From assembly GCF_026339995.1 (NCBI RefSeq), contig NZ_JAPEPT010000002.1, positions 917,001-981,000 of the forward strand: a DNA stretch of 64,000 bases, read 5' to 3'. Below are positions 16,107 to 25,633 of the stretch, piece after piece. The notes under the pieces are model-generated. The model made no database searches. It was not told where the DNA came from and was given only the letters and a program-made list of their open reading frames with translations. This stretch comes from Streptomyces sp. NBC_01481 (GTDB lineage: Bacteria; Actinomycetota; Actinomycetes; Streptomycetales; Streptomycetaceae). Within the stretch, counting starts at the first letter, position 1, and the number at the start of each line of letters is the position of its first letter. Position numbers and translations under genes: made by a program.

Positions 16107-19100
16107 TCACGGCGCCGCCGCGTCGATCGCCTTGACGATGCGCTTGTCGGAGACCGGATACGCCGTGCCCAGCGCGTGCGCGAAGTAGCTGACCCGCAGC
16201 TCCTCGATCATCCAGCGGATGTCCAGGACCTCCTGCGGGACCGGCCGGCCCTGCGGCATCTGCTCCAGCAGCCAGGCGTACTCGTCCTGCATCTCGTGGA
16301 CCTTCTCCATGCGCGTCGTGTCCCGCTGGACGGCCGTCGGCATCTGCTGGAGGCGGCGGTCCACGGCCACCAGATAGCGCATCAGGTCCGGCAGCCTGCG
16401 CAGGCCGGTCCTGGTGACGAAACCGGCCGGCATGAGGGCCGCCAGCTGTTCGCGGACGTCCTGGACGTTGTTGACCAGCGTCAGGCTGTTCGTCGCCTTC
16501 AGGCGGCGCTCACAGGCCTGCCAGGCGGCCAGGATCTGCTGGACCTGTCCTACGGTCCGTACGGTCGCGTCGACGAGATCGGCACGCACCTTGTCGTACA
16601 GCTTGCGGTACGACTCCTCGTCCCAGGCCGGCCCGCCATGGTCGGCGATCAGCTTGTCCGCCGCGGCCATCGCGCAGTCGTCGAAGAGCGCCTGGATCGA
16701 GCCGTGCGGATTGCGTGACAGCGCCAGCTTCTGCTGGTTGGTCAGCTTGTCGGAGGCGAACTTGGCAGGGTTCACGGGGATGTTGAGCAGGATCAGCTTC
16801 CGCGTGCCCTGCCACATCGCCTGCTTCTGCTCCGCCTCGGTGTCGAAGAGGCGTACGGAGACGCTCTCGCCGGCATCGACCAAGGCCGGGTAGGCCTTGA
16901 CCGGTTGTCCGGCGCGACGGGTCTCGAAGACGTGGCTGAGCGTGCCGATCGTCCAGTCGGTGAGGCCCGAGCGTTCGATGGACTCACCCGAGGGGCCCGC
17001 GGTCGCCGCCGCGGCCTGGGACAGGGCCTGGCGTGCCTTCGGCTTCAGCTGGAGCTTCAGGGCGTCCAGGTCCTTGCTCTCGGCGAGCTTCTTGCGGCGC
17101 TCGTCGATGATCCGGAACGTGATCTTCAGGTGGTCCGGCATCCGGGTCGGATCGAAGTCGTCCGCCGTGACGGGCACGCCGACCATGCGCTGCAGCTCAC
17201 GCGCCAGCGTGGTGGGCAGCGGCTCCTGGAGCGGTACGGAGCGCTCCAGGAAGGCCTTCGCGTAGTTCGGCGCCGGGACGTAGTGCCGCCGGATCGGCTT
17301 CGGCAGGGAGCGGATCAGCTCCATGACGACGTCCTCGCGCAGCCCCGGGATCTGCCAGTCGAAGCCTTCGCTCGTGACCTGGTTCAGCACGTGGAGCGGG
17401 ACATGGACGGTCACACCGTCCGCGTCCGCGCCCGGCTCGAACTGGTAGGTCACCCGGAACTTCAGCGGACCCTGGCGCCAGGAGTCGGGATAGTCGTCCT
17501 TGGTGACCTGCCCGGCCTTCTCGGTCATGAGCATCTCGCGCTCGAAGTCGAGGAGTTCGGGCTCGTCCTGGCGCTTGTGCTTCCACCAGGAGTCGAAGTG
17601 CGCGCCGGAGACGACATGTTCGGGCACGCGCTGGTCGTAGAAGTCGAAGAGCGTCTCGTCGTCCACCAGGATGTCGCGGCGGCGGGCGCGGTGCTCCAAC
17701 TCCTCGACCTCGGTGAGGAGTTTGCGGTTGTCGGCGAAGAACTTGTGGTGCGTACGCCAGTCGCCCTCGACCAGCGCGTTGCGGATGAAGAGATCGCGCG
17801 AGGTCTCGGGGTCGATGCGCCCGTAGTTCACCTTGCGCTGGGCGACGATCGGCACGCCGTACAGCGTGACCCGCTCGTACGCCATCACTGCGGCCGCGTC
17901 CTTCTCCCAGTGCGGCTCGCTGTAGGTGCGCTTGATCAGATGCTGCGCGAGCGGCTCGATCCACTCGGGCTCCACCCTGGCGTTGACCCGGGCCCACAGC
18001 CGGGAGGTCTCGACGAGCTCGGCCGACATGATGAAGCGCGGGGGCTTCTTGAAGAGCGCCGAGCCGGGGAAGACGGCGAACTTGGCGCTGCGTGCGCCCA
18101 GATACTCGTTCTTGTCGGTGTCCTTCAGCCCGATGTGCGAGAGCAGACCGGCCAGCAGAGAGGTGTGGACGGACTGCTCGGGCGCGTCCTCCTCGTTGAG
18201 GTGGATGCCCATCTGCTTGGCGACGGTACGCAGCTGTGCGTAGATGTCCTGCCACTCGCGGATGCGCAGGAAGTTCAGATACTCCTGCTTGCACATCCGG
18301 CGGAAGCTGGAGGAGCCGCGCTCCTTCTGCTGCTCGCGGATGTAGCGCCAGAGGTTGAGGTAGGCGAGGAAGTCGGAGGTCTCGTCCTTGAACCGGGCGT
18401 GCTGCTGGTCGGCCTGCGTCTGCTTCTCGGCGGGACGCTCGCGCGGGTCCTGGATGGAGAGCGCGGCCGCGATCACCATGACCTCGCGTACGCAGCCGTT
18501 CTTGTCGGCCTCGATGACCATGCGGGCCAGGCGCGGGTCGACCGGGAGCTGGGAGAGCTTGCGGCCGAGCTGGGTGAGCTTCTTCTTGGGGTCCTTCTGC
18601 GCCGGGTCGAACGCGCCCAGTTCCTGGAGGAGTTGGACACCGTCGCGGATGTTGCGGTGGTCCGGCGGGTCGATGAAGGGGAACTTCTCGATGTCGCCGA
18701 GGCCGGCCGCGGTCATCTGGAGGATGACGGACGCCAGGTTCGTACGCAGGATCTCGGGGTCCGTGTACTCCGGGCGGGACAGGAAGTCGTCCTCGTCGTA
18801 CAGCCGGATGCAGATGCCGTCCGACGTACGGCCGCAGCGGCCCTTGCGCTGATTGGCGCTGGCCTGGCTGATCCGCTCGATGGGCAGACGCTGGACCTTG
18901 GTGCGGTGGCTGTAGCGGGAGATACGGGCGGTGCCCGGATCGATCACGAACTTGATGCCCGGGACCGTGAGGGAGGTCTCGGCGACGTTCGTCGCGAGAA
19001 CGATCCTGCGCCCGGTGTGCGGCTGGAAGACCCGGTGCTGCTCGGCGTGCGAAAGGCGCGCGTACAGCGGGAGCACCTCGGTGAAGCGGTACTGCTTCTT

Positions 19101-20024
19101 GTTGAGCGCGTCCGCGGTGTCGCGGATCTCGCGCTCGCCGGAGAGGAAGACGAGGACGTCTCCCATGCCCTCGCCGTGGAGTTCCTCGACGGCGTCGCAG
19201 ATCGCGGTGATCTGGTCGCGGTCGGATTCCTCGCTCTCGTCCTCCAGGAGGGGCCGGTAGCGGACCTCGACGGGGTACGTACGGCCGCTGACCTCGACGA
19301 TCGGGGCCTGTGAGAAGTGGCGGGAGAAACGCTCCGGGTCGATCGTCGCGGAGGTGATGATCACCTTGAGGTCGGGGCGCTTGGGCAGCAGCTGGGCGAG
19401 ATAGCCGAGCAGGAAGTCGATGTTGAGAGACCGCTCGTGGGCCTCGTCGATGATGATCGTGTCGTACGCGCGCAGCTCGCGGTCCGTCTGGATCTCGGCG
19501 AGCAGGATGCCGTCCGTCATCAGCTTGACGAAGGTGTCGCCGCCGACCTGGTCGGTGAACCGGACCTTCCAGCCGACCGCCTCGCCCAGGGGGGTGCGCA
19601 GCTCCTCGGCGACCCGCTCGGCGACCGTGCGGGCGGCGATCCTCCGCGGCTGCGTATGGCCGATCATGCCGCGTACGCCCCGGCCCAGCTCCAGACAGAT
19701 CTTCGGGATCTGCGTCGTCTTTCCCGAGCCGGTCTCGCCCGCGACGATCACGACCTGGTGGTCCCGTATCGCCTCCAGGATCACGTCCTTCTTCTGGCTG
19801 ACCGGAAGCTGCTCGGGGTAGGTGACCTCGGGGACCCGGGTGGCGCGCAGGGCCGTGCGGGCGGAGGACCGCTCGGCTTCGGTGGCGATCTCGTCCAGCA
19901 CGGCCTGCCGCGCCTCGGGCTTACGGATGCGGCGGGCGCCTTCGAGACGACGGCCGAGCCGGTGGGCGTCGCGGAGTGACGCCCCGGCCAGCAGGGTCTG
20001 AAGGTCTGCGAAGGAAGTAGACAT
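16107..20024 (-). CDS. hrpA: ATP-dependent RNA helicase HrpA
   Basis: 1305-residue DEAH-box RNA helicase. Walker A GETGSGKT is at 96-103 and the DEAH box at 193-196. SAT (ITSATIDPERF) and motif VI (QASANQRKGRCGRT) follow, then winged-helix, ratchet and OB-fold regions and the long C-terminal DUF3418-type extension of bacterial HrpA. HrpA proteins remodel RNA and rescue stalled ribosomes in other bacteria. ATG at 20024 is used; an 18-residue upstream extension carries no family sequence. It stands alone between tRNA-Asp and the LamG gene. Confidence 0.95.
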   Translation of the reverse strand: MSTSFADLQTLLAGASLRDAHRLGRRLEGARRIRKPEARQAVLDEIATEAERSSARTALRATRVPEVTYPEQLPVSQKKDVILEAIRDHQVVIVAGETGSGKTTQIPKICLELGRGVRGMIGHTQPRRIAARTVAERVAEELRTPLGEAVGWKVRFTDQVGGDTFVKLMTDGILLAEIQTDRELRAYDTIIIDEAHERSLNIDFLLGYLAQLLPKRPDLKVIITSATIDPERFSRHFSQAPIVEVSGRTYPVEVRYRPLLEDESEESDRDQITAICDAVEELHGEGMGDVLVFLSGEREIRDTADALNKKQYRFTEVLPLYARLSHAEQHRVFQPHTGRRIVLATNVAETSLTVPGIKFVIDPGTARISRYSHRTKVQRLPIERISQASANQRKGRCGRTSDGICIRLYDEDDFLSRPEYTDPEILRTNLASVILQMTAAGLGDIEKFPFIDPPDHRNIRDGVQLLQELGAFDPAQKDPKKKLTQLGRKLSQLPVDPRLARMVIEADKNGCVREVMVIAAALSIQDPRERPAEKQTQADQQHARFKDETSDFLAYLNLWRYIREQQKERGSSSFRRMCKQEYLNFLRIREWQDIYAQLRTVAKQMGIHLNEEDAPEQSVHTSLLAGLLSHIGLKDTDKNEYLGARSAKFAVFPGSALFKKPPRFIMSAELVETSRLWARVNARVEPEWIEPLAQHLIKRTYSEPHWEKDAAAVMAYERVTLYGVPIVAQRKVNYGRIDPETSRDLFIRNALVEGDWRTHHKFFADNRKLLTEVEELEHRARRRDILVDDETLFDFYDQRVPEHVVSGAHFDSWWKHKRQDEPELLDFEREMLMTEKAGQVTKDDYPDSWRQGPLKFRVTYQFEPGADADGVTVHVPLHVLNQVTSEGFDWQIPGLREDVVMELIRSLPKPIRRHYVPAPNYAKAFLERSVPLQEPLPTTLARELQRMVGVPVTADDFDPTRMPDHLKITFRIIDERRKKLAESKDLDALKLQLKPKARQALSQAAAATAGPSGESIERSGLTDWTIGTLSHVFETRRAGQPVKAYPALVDAGESVSVRLFDTEAEQKQAMWQGTRKLILLNIPVNPAKFASDKLTNQQKLALSRNPHGSIQALFDDCAMAAADKLIADHGGPAWDEESYRKLYDKVRADLVDATVRTVGQVQQILAAWQACERRLKATNSLTLVNNVQDVREQLAALMPAGFVTRTGLRRLPDLMRYLVAVDRRLQQMPTAVQRDTTRMEKVHEMQDEYAWLLEQMPQGRPVPQEVLDIRWMIEELRVSYFAHALGTAYPVSDKRIVKAIDAAAP

Positions 20025-20175
20025 ACGGAGACCAGGATCGCACCCCCGGGAAAGCGCTGGCGAACGCATTTCCCCCACGAGCCGGTGCAGAACGGAGCAG
20101 ATCCGTCCAGATCCGAAACCAGGGGAGCATGTCCATGCCGATCGCCGGCGCCGACGGGAGCGGGCGCAGAAGCCG

Positions 20176-20206
20176 AAGGGCCCGGTCCGTCGGGGACCGG
20201 GCCTTT
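20176..20206 (-). terminator. Terminator after the LamG gene
   Basis: AAGGGCCCGGTCC pairs with GGACCGGGCCTTT around a short loop, a few bases past the stop codon of the minus-strand LamG gene. It could also act against hrpA promoter read-through. Confidence 0.75.
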
Positions 20207-20211
20207 CGGGA

Positions 20212-22317
20212 TCAGGTACCGAGCGCGGGAATGTCCCGATCGCTCAGCACGCCGGAGAAGGCTTGGATCTCATCGACGGCGCCGTGCAGATACTCGCCCC
20301 AGCCGTCACCCACGGTGGTCCGTCCGACCTGCAGACCGCCGGTGCTCTTCCAGGCACTACGGAAGGTCGCCGTCGCATCGGCGTTCGTGTACCCGTCCAG
20401 GTAGAGACGGACCTGGTCGGTGGCGTCGTCGTAGACGATCGCCAGCCGCTGCCCCGGTCCTTCGCCACCGTCCGGCGACGCGATCGAGGCGACGACGGTC
20501 TCCGGTGCATCGGGCGCGTCCGCGTGCGTCATGACCAGCTGCCAGCGGTACTCGGCAGGCACGTACCGCAGCTTGAAAGCATTGGCATGCTGACCGGCCT
20601 GCGAGAGTACGGTCATCGGCCCGGCAGGTTCCCGGTCGGTGAGGCGCACCCGTACGGCGAGGGTGAAGCTGTCGCTCGTGTCGACGACGGGGTTCTTGGT
20701 GGCGGCGTACCCGTCGTTTCCGTCGAGCTCCAGATGCCCCTTGCCGTTCAGCGGCGACGGCGCGGGTACGCAGTCCGGGTCCAGCAGATCGCACTCCTGC
20801 GCCTCGGTGAAGATGGACGAGCCACCGCCGAGCCGCAGCTCCTGCCCGCCTTGCTCCTCCGGGGACGCGCCATCCGTGGCCGATTCCAGAGACCAGTGGC
20901 CGGTGGACTGGGCAGCACGACCGGCCAGCCGCGTCAGTTCTTCCGGCACGACGACCCGGTCGTACACCCGCACGTCCCCGATTTCGCCCTGCCAGCGGTT
21001 GCGGTAGCCGTCCTTCCCGCGCGCTCGCCCGATCTGCAGGTTCCCGTTCTCGGCCCAGGGGGTGGCCTTGGCGGCCGTGCCGGTCTCGTGGCCGTTGACG
21101 TAGAGCCGTGCGGTGCCGGTCTCGGCGTCGTACAGCCCGAGGACATACGCCCATTCACCGGCCTCGGGCGCGCCGCCGCTGATCTTCGTACCGCCGATCT
21201 CGAATGACCAGACCGGGGCGCCAGCGGGCGTACGAAGGCCGAGGGTGAAGCCTGGACCCGTCGTCCCGGCGTCCTGGCTGACCACGGGCATGGCGAGGTC
21301 GGTCCGCTCGGGACGAACCCAGCCGCCGACACCGAAGGTCTTTCCGGGCGGGACGACGGTGGCGTTCGGGGTCAGGAAGCCGCGACTCGAGCCGTCGAGC
21401 CTGGCGGTGCTTGTCAGCCCGGTGCCACTGGGCGCGGCGGAGCCGAAGGCGACTCCCGTCCCAGCCCGCGCTGCGGGGCCGCTCTCCGCCGCGGCGGTAC
21501 GGGAGCCGGTCGCGTCGGCGAGCTTCCACCGCGCGACAGGGGCACGCCCGTTGTTCACGAGGAAGGTGTAGGTGGTCGGCCCGGCCCGGCGACCGGACCG
21601 GTCAACTGGATACACCTCGAGCCGGTCAGGGCCCGACCGCAGGGGGAGGTGCCTGATGGTCACCGGCCCACCAGGAGTGTCGGGCTTGGCTGAGTCGTAA
21701 GGACCGCCCAGGAAGCCGTACTTGTACTCGACGACATCGTCGGAGGGGGAGTCCACGTGGAAACTGCCGTAGACGCCTACGCCGTCCCTCCAGACCTCGG
21801 CCGGATAGTCGGTCGACGTCACGGTGGCAGGGAGGGGGCTCTCGTTGTCGAACACGAACCGGCAGGGCGCACCCTCGCCGTCGGAGCTCCAGGGCGACCA
21901 AGCTGTGCCGTCGGAAGCACGCACTCGCCACGAGATCGGTGTGTCCGCCGGAATGTCGCTGGGTACTTGCCACCGTTGCACGCTGCCGGAGAGCGACTGG
22001 TAGCTGGGTGAGAACGACCTGCGCTGCTCCTCCCCCTGAGCGTCCTGCCACCACATCTCGAATTCGGCCGTGAGCATGACTGCGACGGGCGGAACGGCGT
22101 CAGGATCGCGCAGCACGGCCGTGAGAACGGGCGGTTGGCCCACGTACTGCGCGTCGGCACCGGTGGCGCAGGCCTTGAAGTCGGTCTTGAGCTCGCTGAT
22201 CAGCGGCTGCGAAGGTGGTTGATTGTCCGCGGCAGCCGCCGTCCCCGGCCCGGCCATGATCCCCAGAGTCGAGACGGCCACCGCCGCCATCGCTCTGCCC
22301 CGCATTCGTCTTCCCAA
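20212..22317 (-). CDS. Secreted LamG (concanavalin-like) domain protein
   Basis: 701 residues with a Sec signal peptide ending near AGPGTAAAA/DNQPP (about residue 30). The N-terminal part is beta-rich with Trp-containing fibronectin-like modules (TPISWRVRASDGTAWSPW). Two LamG-like jelly-roll domains follow (about 300-460 and 480-690), each with the signature of a domain that binds sugars or proteins (FxVxxWVR... and LYLDGY...LQVGR). No catalytic domain is seen. TTG at 22317 is preferred since GGAGGGG precedes it by 6 bases; an ATG at 22305 is possible. It is extracellular; substrate unknown. Confidence 0.85.
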   Translation of the reverse strand: MGRRMRGRAMAAVAVSTLGIMAGPGTAAAADNQPPSQPLISELKTDFKACATGADAQYVGQPPVLTAVLRDPDAVPPVAVMLTAEFEMWWQDAQGEEQRRSFSPSYQSLSGSVQRWQVPSDIPADTPISWRVRASDGTAWSPWSSDGEGAPCRFVFDNESPLPATVTSTDYPAEVWRDGVGVYGSFHVDSPSDDVVEYKYGFLGGPYDSAKPDTPGGPVTIRHLPLRSGPDRLEVYPVDRSGRRAGPTTYTFLVNNGRAPVARWKLADATGSRTAAAESGPAARAGTGVAFGSAAPSGTGLTSTARLDGSSRGFLTPNATVVPPGKTFGVGGWVRPERTDLAMPVVSQDAGTTGPGFTLGLRTPAGAPVWSFEIGGTKISGGAPEAGEWAYVLGLYDAETGTARLYVNGHETGTAAKATPWAENGNLQIGRARGKDGYRNRWQGEIGDVRVYDRVVVPEELTRLAGRAAQSTGHWSLESATDGASPEEQGGQELRLGGGSSIFTEAQECDLLDPDCVPAPSPLNGKGHLELDGNDGYAATKNPVVDTSDSFTLAVRVRLTDREPAGPMTVLSQAGQHANAFKLRYVPAEYRWQLVMTHADAPDAPETVVASIASPDGGEGPGQRLAIVYDDATDQVRLYLDGYTNADATATFRSAWKSTGGLQVGRTTVGDGWGEYLHGAVDEIQAFSGVLSDRDIPALGT

Positions 22318-22420
22318 GATGTGCCCCTCCCCTATGGCGCCCGCCCGGTGGCGGGCCGCAGGAGCGTAACAAGGGTCACTGACAGAGCAGAGTGAGTTTC
22401 CGCAGCTCCCGGCACACGGA

Positions 22421-22453
22421 GAAAGCCCCGGTCCGCACAGGATCGGGGCTTTC
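22421..22453 (-). terminator. Terminator after the tRNA Glu-Asp-Phe cluster
   Basis: GAAAGCCCCG pairs with CGGGGCTTTC, immediately past the 3' end of tRNA-Phe on the minus strand. Confidence 0.8.
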
Positions 22454-22459
22454 GGGTTG

Positions 22460-22533
22460 TGGCTGGGGCCGGGGTCGAACCGGCGACCTATCGCTTTTCA
22501 GGCGATCGCTCGTACCAACTGAGCTACCCAGCC
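22460..22533 (-). tRNA. tRNA-Phe (anticodon GAA)
   Basis: 74-nt tRNA on the minus strand. Acceptor GGCTGGG pairs with CCCAGCC and the anticodon loop is CTGAAAA. It is last of three tRNAs (Glu-Asp-Phe) in one transcript, closed by the terminator at 22421-22453. Confidence 0.94.
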
Positions 22534-22555
22534 ACGCAGCTCTTACGAGCCGCAG

Positions 22556-22630
22556 CGGTCCTGACGGGATTTGAACCCGCGGCCTCCACCTTGACAGGGT
22601 GGCGAGCACTCCAAGCTGCTCCACAGGACC
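22556..22630 (-). tRNA. tRNA-Asp (anticodon GTC), copy 2
   Basis: 75 nt, anticodon loop CTGTCAA. It is identical to the copy at 15913-15987 except one base (C for T in the D-arm region). Confidence 0.95.
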
Positions 22631-22669
22631 AAGCAATGTGCGAGCACGAGTCTCGCACACAGTAATGCG

Positions 22670-22742
22670 TGCCCCCAACGGGATTCGAACCCGTGCTACC
22701 GCCTTGAAAGGGCGGCGTCCTGGGCCACTAGACGATGAGGGC
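22670..22742 (-). tRNA. tRNA-Glu (anticodon TTC)
   Basis: 73 nt on the minus strand. Acceptor GCCCTCA pairs with TGGGGGC (one G-U pair), the anticodon loop is CTTTCAA, and the T-arm is GTTCGAATC. It is first of the three-tRNA cluster. Confidence 0.94.
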
Positions 22743-22856
22743 TAAGGGCCCACCTGGGCGCTTTGCAGCGCGTCGGGGACGTGAGAAGCATATGGGATGC
22801 GGGGAGCTATCGCCAAAACGGTTTACGGCGGCCGGCCCGCGGCGGAGCCGCCGGTG

Positions 22857-24452
22857 TCAGCGTCTCCCCGGGGACAACGCCGTCGGGGACGGCGAGGAGA
22901 CGCTCGGGGATGGGGTCGCGCCCGGGTGGTTCTCCTCCGGGAGATGGCGGCTGACCTCGGCCGTCGCCAGGCCCAGGCCGCCCAGCGTGATCTCGTCCCA
23001 CGCCTGCAGCCGTCTCGTCGTACGGTCCACATAGAGGACAGACGCGCGCACCTTCTCCGGCTCCCGGTTCTGTACGGCGCGCAGACCGCCACCGCCCGTC
23101 GAGCCCTCGATCTTCAGGCGGGTGCCGTGCGGGAGCACCTCCGTCTCGCGGTGGTGGACATGGCCTGCCAGCGCCAGCGGGACCACGCCGTCGGTCTCGC
23201 GGGCGGCGACCGGGTTGTGGGTGACCGCGATGTCGACGGGGGTGCCCGCGCGGGACTGGTCGCGCAGGGCGGACGCCAGGCGAATGCCCGCCATCCGTTC
23301 GGCCGGGTCGCCCTCGGCGACGATCGAGCGGTCCGGGGTGAACTGGGGGTCGCCGATGCCCGCGATGCGCAGGCCCGCGACCGTGACAGCGCGGCCGTCG
23401 TCGAGGACGTGCACGTTCTTCAGGTGGGAGAGATACGTCTGCGTGGTGTTGGAGTCGTGGTTGCCGCGGACCCAGACATAGGGCGCGCCGAGATCAGGAA
23501 TCGGGTCGAGAAAGCCGTTCTCGGCGGCGGTGCCGTGGTCCATGGTGTCGCCGGAATCGATGATCACGTCGATGCCGTACTGCTCGACGAGCGAGCCGAT
23601 GATGTGCCACGCCGCCGGGTTGAGGTGGATGTCGGAGACGTGCAGCACCCGCATCGTGCTGGGATCCGGCTGGTAGGCCGGCAGGGTGGAGGTCGCGTCG
23701 TACAGCTTGGTGACATTGGTGACCAGGCGCGCCAACTCCTGCTGGTAGACGTCGAATTCCGTGACGATGGAGCGTGCGTTGCCGACGACGGAGGGGGCGC
23801 TGGACAGGAGCCCGGAGAACTTCGGCTCCAGGACGGACTTCGGGTTCCAGGTGGCGTACGCGCAGACGCCGGACCCGGCCAGCAGGGCGAGCGCGAGGCC
23901 GCCGGCGGTGAGGGCGCGGCGCGGGCGGCGGTAGACCGCGAGGCCCAGTGCGGTCGCGCCGGAGACGGCAGCGACACAGGAGCGGACGGCCAGCTCGGTG
24001 GTGCCGTCGGTCACGTCGTGGACGACCTCGTCCTGGAGGCCGGAGAGGCGTTCGGGGTGTTCGACAAGAGCCTGGGAGCGGAGCGGATCGAGCTGGTCGA
24101 CATCGACGTCGAGGCGGACGGGGGCGACATGCGAGTCGAGCTCCAGTGCCCCCAGCGGCGAGACGTTGATCTTCGTACCGCCGGAGAAGGACGGGCGCAG
24201 GGTCATGGTCGTGTCCATCGGGCCGACCGGTGTGCGGACGCTGCCGACGATCAGGAGCCCGAGCCAGGCGCCGAGGAGGACCACGGCGGTGAGGCCGAGG
24301 GCACGGGTCCAGGGGTGCGGGCTGGGGACCAGGGTGCTGGTGGGTCCGGTGTTGCGTGAGCGGTAGAGGCGCTGGAGCCGGGTGTGCGGTGTGCGGATCG
24401 AGGTGAGCGCTGCGCGGATCGATCGGGTCGGTTCCGGGGCTTCGCGGGCCAT
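22857..24452 (-). CDS. Membrane-anchored metallophosphoesterase
   Basis: 531 residues from ATG at 24452. Two N-terminal membrane segments (about 55-75, and about 175-215 as a pair) bracket an extracytoplasmic stretch. The C-terminal calcineurin-like domain (about 280-490) has the dinuclear metal motifs VLHVSDIHLN, DSGDTMDHG, VRGNHDS, VTHNP and LAGHVHHRE, all intact. The C-terminus is Pro/Ser-rich. Substrate is not predictable. An upstream 50-residue extension of the frame overlaps the divergent gene and was rejected. Divergent from the metallopeptidase gene across 74 bases. Confidence 0.88.
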   Translation of the reverse strand: MAREAPEPTRSIRAALTSIRTPHTRLQRLYRSRNTGPTSTLVPSPHPWTRALGLTAVVLLGAWLGLLIVGSVRTPVGPMDTTMTLRPSFSGGTKINVSPLGALELDSHVAPVRLDVDVDQLDPLRSQALVEHPERLSGLQDEVVHDVTDGTTELAVRSCVAAVSGATALGLAVYRRPRRALTAGGLALALLAGSGVCAYATWNPKSVLEPKFSGLLSSAPSVVGNARSIVTEFDVYQQELARLVTNVTKLYDATSTLPAYQPDPSTMRVLHVSDIHLNPAAWHIIGSLVEQYGIDVIIDSGDTMDHGTAAENGFLDPIPDLGAPYVWVRGNHDSNTTQTYLSHLKNVHVLDDGRAVTVAGLRIAGIGDPQFTPDRSIVAEGDPAERMAGIRLASALRDQSRAGTPVDIAVTHNPVAARETDGVVPLALAGHVHHRETEVLPHGTRLKIEGSTGGGGLRAVQNREPEKVRASVLYVDRTTRRLQAWDEITLGGLGLATAEVSRHLPEENHPGATPSPSVSSPSPTALSPGRR

Positions 24453-24526
24453 TGGTCCCGTATGCCCAGTCCGGCGGGCGGCCATGCCGGGGCGACCGCC
24501 CGGTCGGCGTACGTGACAATGGCCAC

Positions 24527-24877
24527 GTGCTGGAGATGACGCGCGAGGAGTTCGAGGAACTGGTCGCCGAGGCCCTGGACAGGATCCCGCCGGAGCTGAC
24601 ACGGCTGATGGACAACGTCGCGGTGTTCGTCGAGGACGAGCCCGCCGCCGACGACCCCGAGCTGCTCGGGCTCTACGAAGGGACTCCGCTCACCGACCGC
24701 GGCGAGTGGTACGCGGGCGTGCTGCCGGACCGGATCACCATCTACCGCGGGCCGACGCTGCGGATCTGCGAGAGCCGCGAGGACGTGGTCGAGGAGACGG
24801 AGATCACCGTCGTGCACGAGATCGCCCATCACTTCGGGATCGATGACGAGCGGCTTCACGCGCTGGGCTACGGATGA
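24527..24877 (+). CDS. Zincin-type metallopeptidase family protein
   Basis: 116 residues from GTG at 24527 ([12 protein letters not shown]); ATG at 24536 is the alternative. The C-terminal half carries HEIAHHFG, an HExxH zinc-protease motif with a third ligand beyond it. This fits the small actinobacterial 'metallopeptidase family' of unknown substrate. No signal peptide, so cytosolic. A -10-like GACAAT ends 6 bases before the GTG and there is no ribosome site, suggesting a leaderless transcript. Its stop overlaps crcB (ATGA). Confidence 0.82.
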   Translation: MLEMTREEFEELVAEALDRIPPELTRLMDNVAVFVEDEPAADDPELLGLYEGTPLTDRGEWYAGVLPDRITIYRGPTLRICESREDVVEETEITVVHEIAHHFGIDDERLHALGYG

Positions 24878-25374
24878 GCCACCCGGACCACTCGCACCGC
24901 CCGTCCTCCGAGGCCGTCGATCCGGATGTCGATCTCCATGTGCCCGCGCAGCGAGACGGGGCCGCGGGCAGGCGCACGTGGCCGGTGCTCGCCGTCATCT
25001 CGGCGGGCGGCATGACGGGATCGCTGGCGCGGTACGGGGCAACTCTGCTGTGGCCGGCGGCGCCGGGCGCGTTCCCGTGGACCGTCTTCTGGGTGAACGT
25101 GTTGGGCTGCGCGCTGATCGGAGTGCTGATGGTCCTGGTCGGCCGTGGTGGCAGGCCAGCGCATCCGCTGGTGCGGCCGTTCCTCGGCGTGGGCGTACTC
25201 GGCGGCTTCACCACCTTCTCGGCGTACGCGCTGGACCTCTTCAAGCTCCTCGAACGCGACGAGGTGGGCATGGCGTTCGCCTACGCGGCGGGGACGGTCG
25301 TGGGGGCTCTGGGCGCGGTGTGGCTGGGGGCCTCGGCGACGCGGGCGGTCGTGGCGCGGACGGTCGCCAAGTGA
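24874..25374 (+). CDS. crcB: Fluoride channel CrcB/Fluc
   Basis: 166 residues, four membrane helices after a hydrophilic N-terminal extension of about 35 residues. Fluc landmarks are present: [18 protein letters not shown] with the pore Asn, and [12 protein letters not shown] with the Phe-box/Thr-Ser segment. The channel exports fluoride as an antiparallel dimer. ATG overlaps the preceding stop (ATGA). Streptomyces usually has two adjacent crcB genes; here the second is reduced to a remnant (25371-25553), so this copy may now form homodimers. Confidence 0.92.
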   Translation: MSHPDHSHRPSSEAVDPDVDLHVPAQRDGAAGRRTWPVLAVISAGGMTGSLARYGATLLWPAAPGAFPWTVFWVNVLGCALIGVLMVLVGRGGRPAHPLVRPFLGVGVLGGFTTFSAYALDLFKLLERDEVGMAFAYAAGTVVGALGAVWLGASATRAVVARTVAK

Positions 25375-25553
25375 ACTGGTGCTCCACGTATTCGTACGAG
25401 ATGCCGCGCCGGGCCGAGGGCGGCCGGACGCTTCCGGCGGCCGCGAATACGGGTGCGTCGCTGCTGGTGGGGCTCGGATCGGTGTCCCTGGGCGCGGAGT
25501 TGACGCGCGGGCCGGTGGCCCAGGTGGGCGCCTGGGGGGTGTCGGCCTTGTAG
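25371..25553 (+). pseudogene. Internally deleted second crcB
   Basis: The 60-codon frame starts with GTG overlapping the crcB stop (GTGA), exactly as an intact coupled crcB2 would. It opens VNW and jumps directly to STYSYEMPRRAEGGRTLPAA and NTGASLLVGLGSVSLGAEL. That resembles the end of a Fluc protein (TTYSTFSYE-type segment and final helix). The first three helices are missing, as if about 75 codons were deleted between codon 3 and the last Phe-box segment. It cannot form a channel alone. Identification rests on motif resemblance. Confidence 0.65.
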
Positions 25554-25633
25554 CGCGGGGCGTGTCCCTTGTGGGGCACGGGGAGTTGGGCAGTGAGACC
25601 CGTCTCGTTTCCCGTGCTCCGGAGGTGCTGCTC

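Noticed and set aside
16905..19313. An 802-codon open frame opposite hrpA
   Set aside because: The minus-strand HrpA translation has all helicase motifs; the plus-strand frame is low-complexity Leu/Gly/Val/Asp-rich and is a GC shadow.
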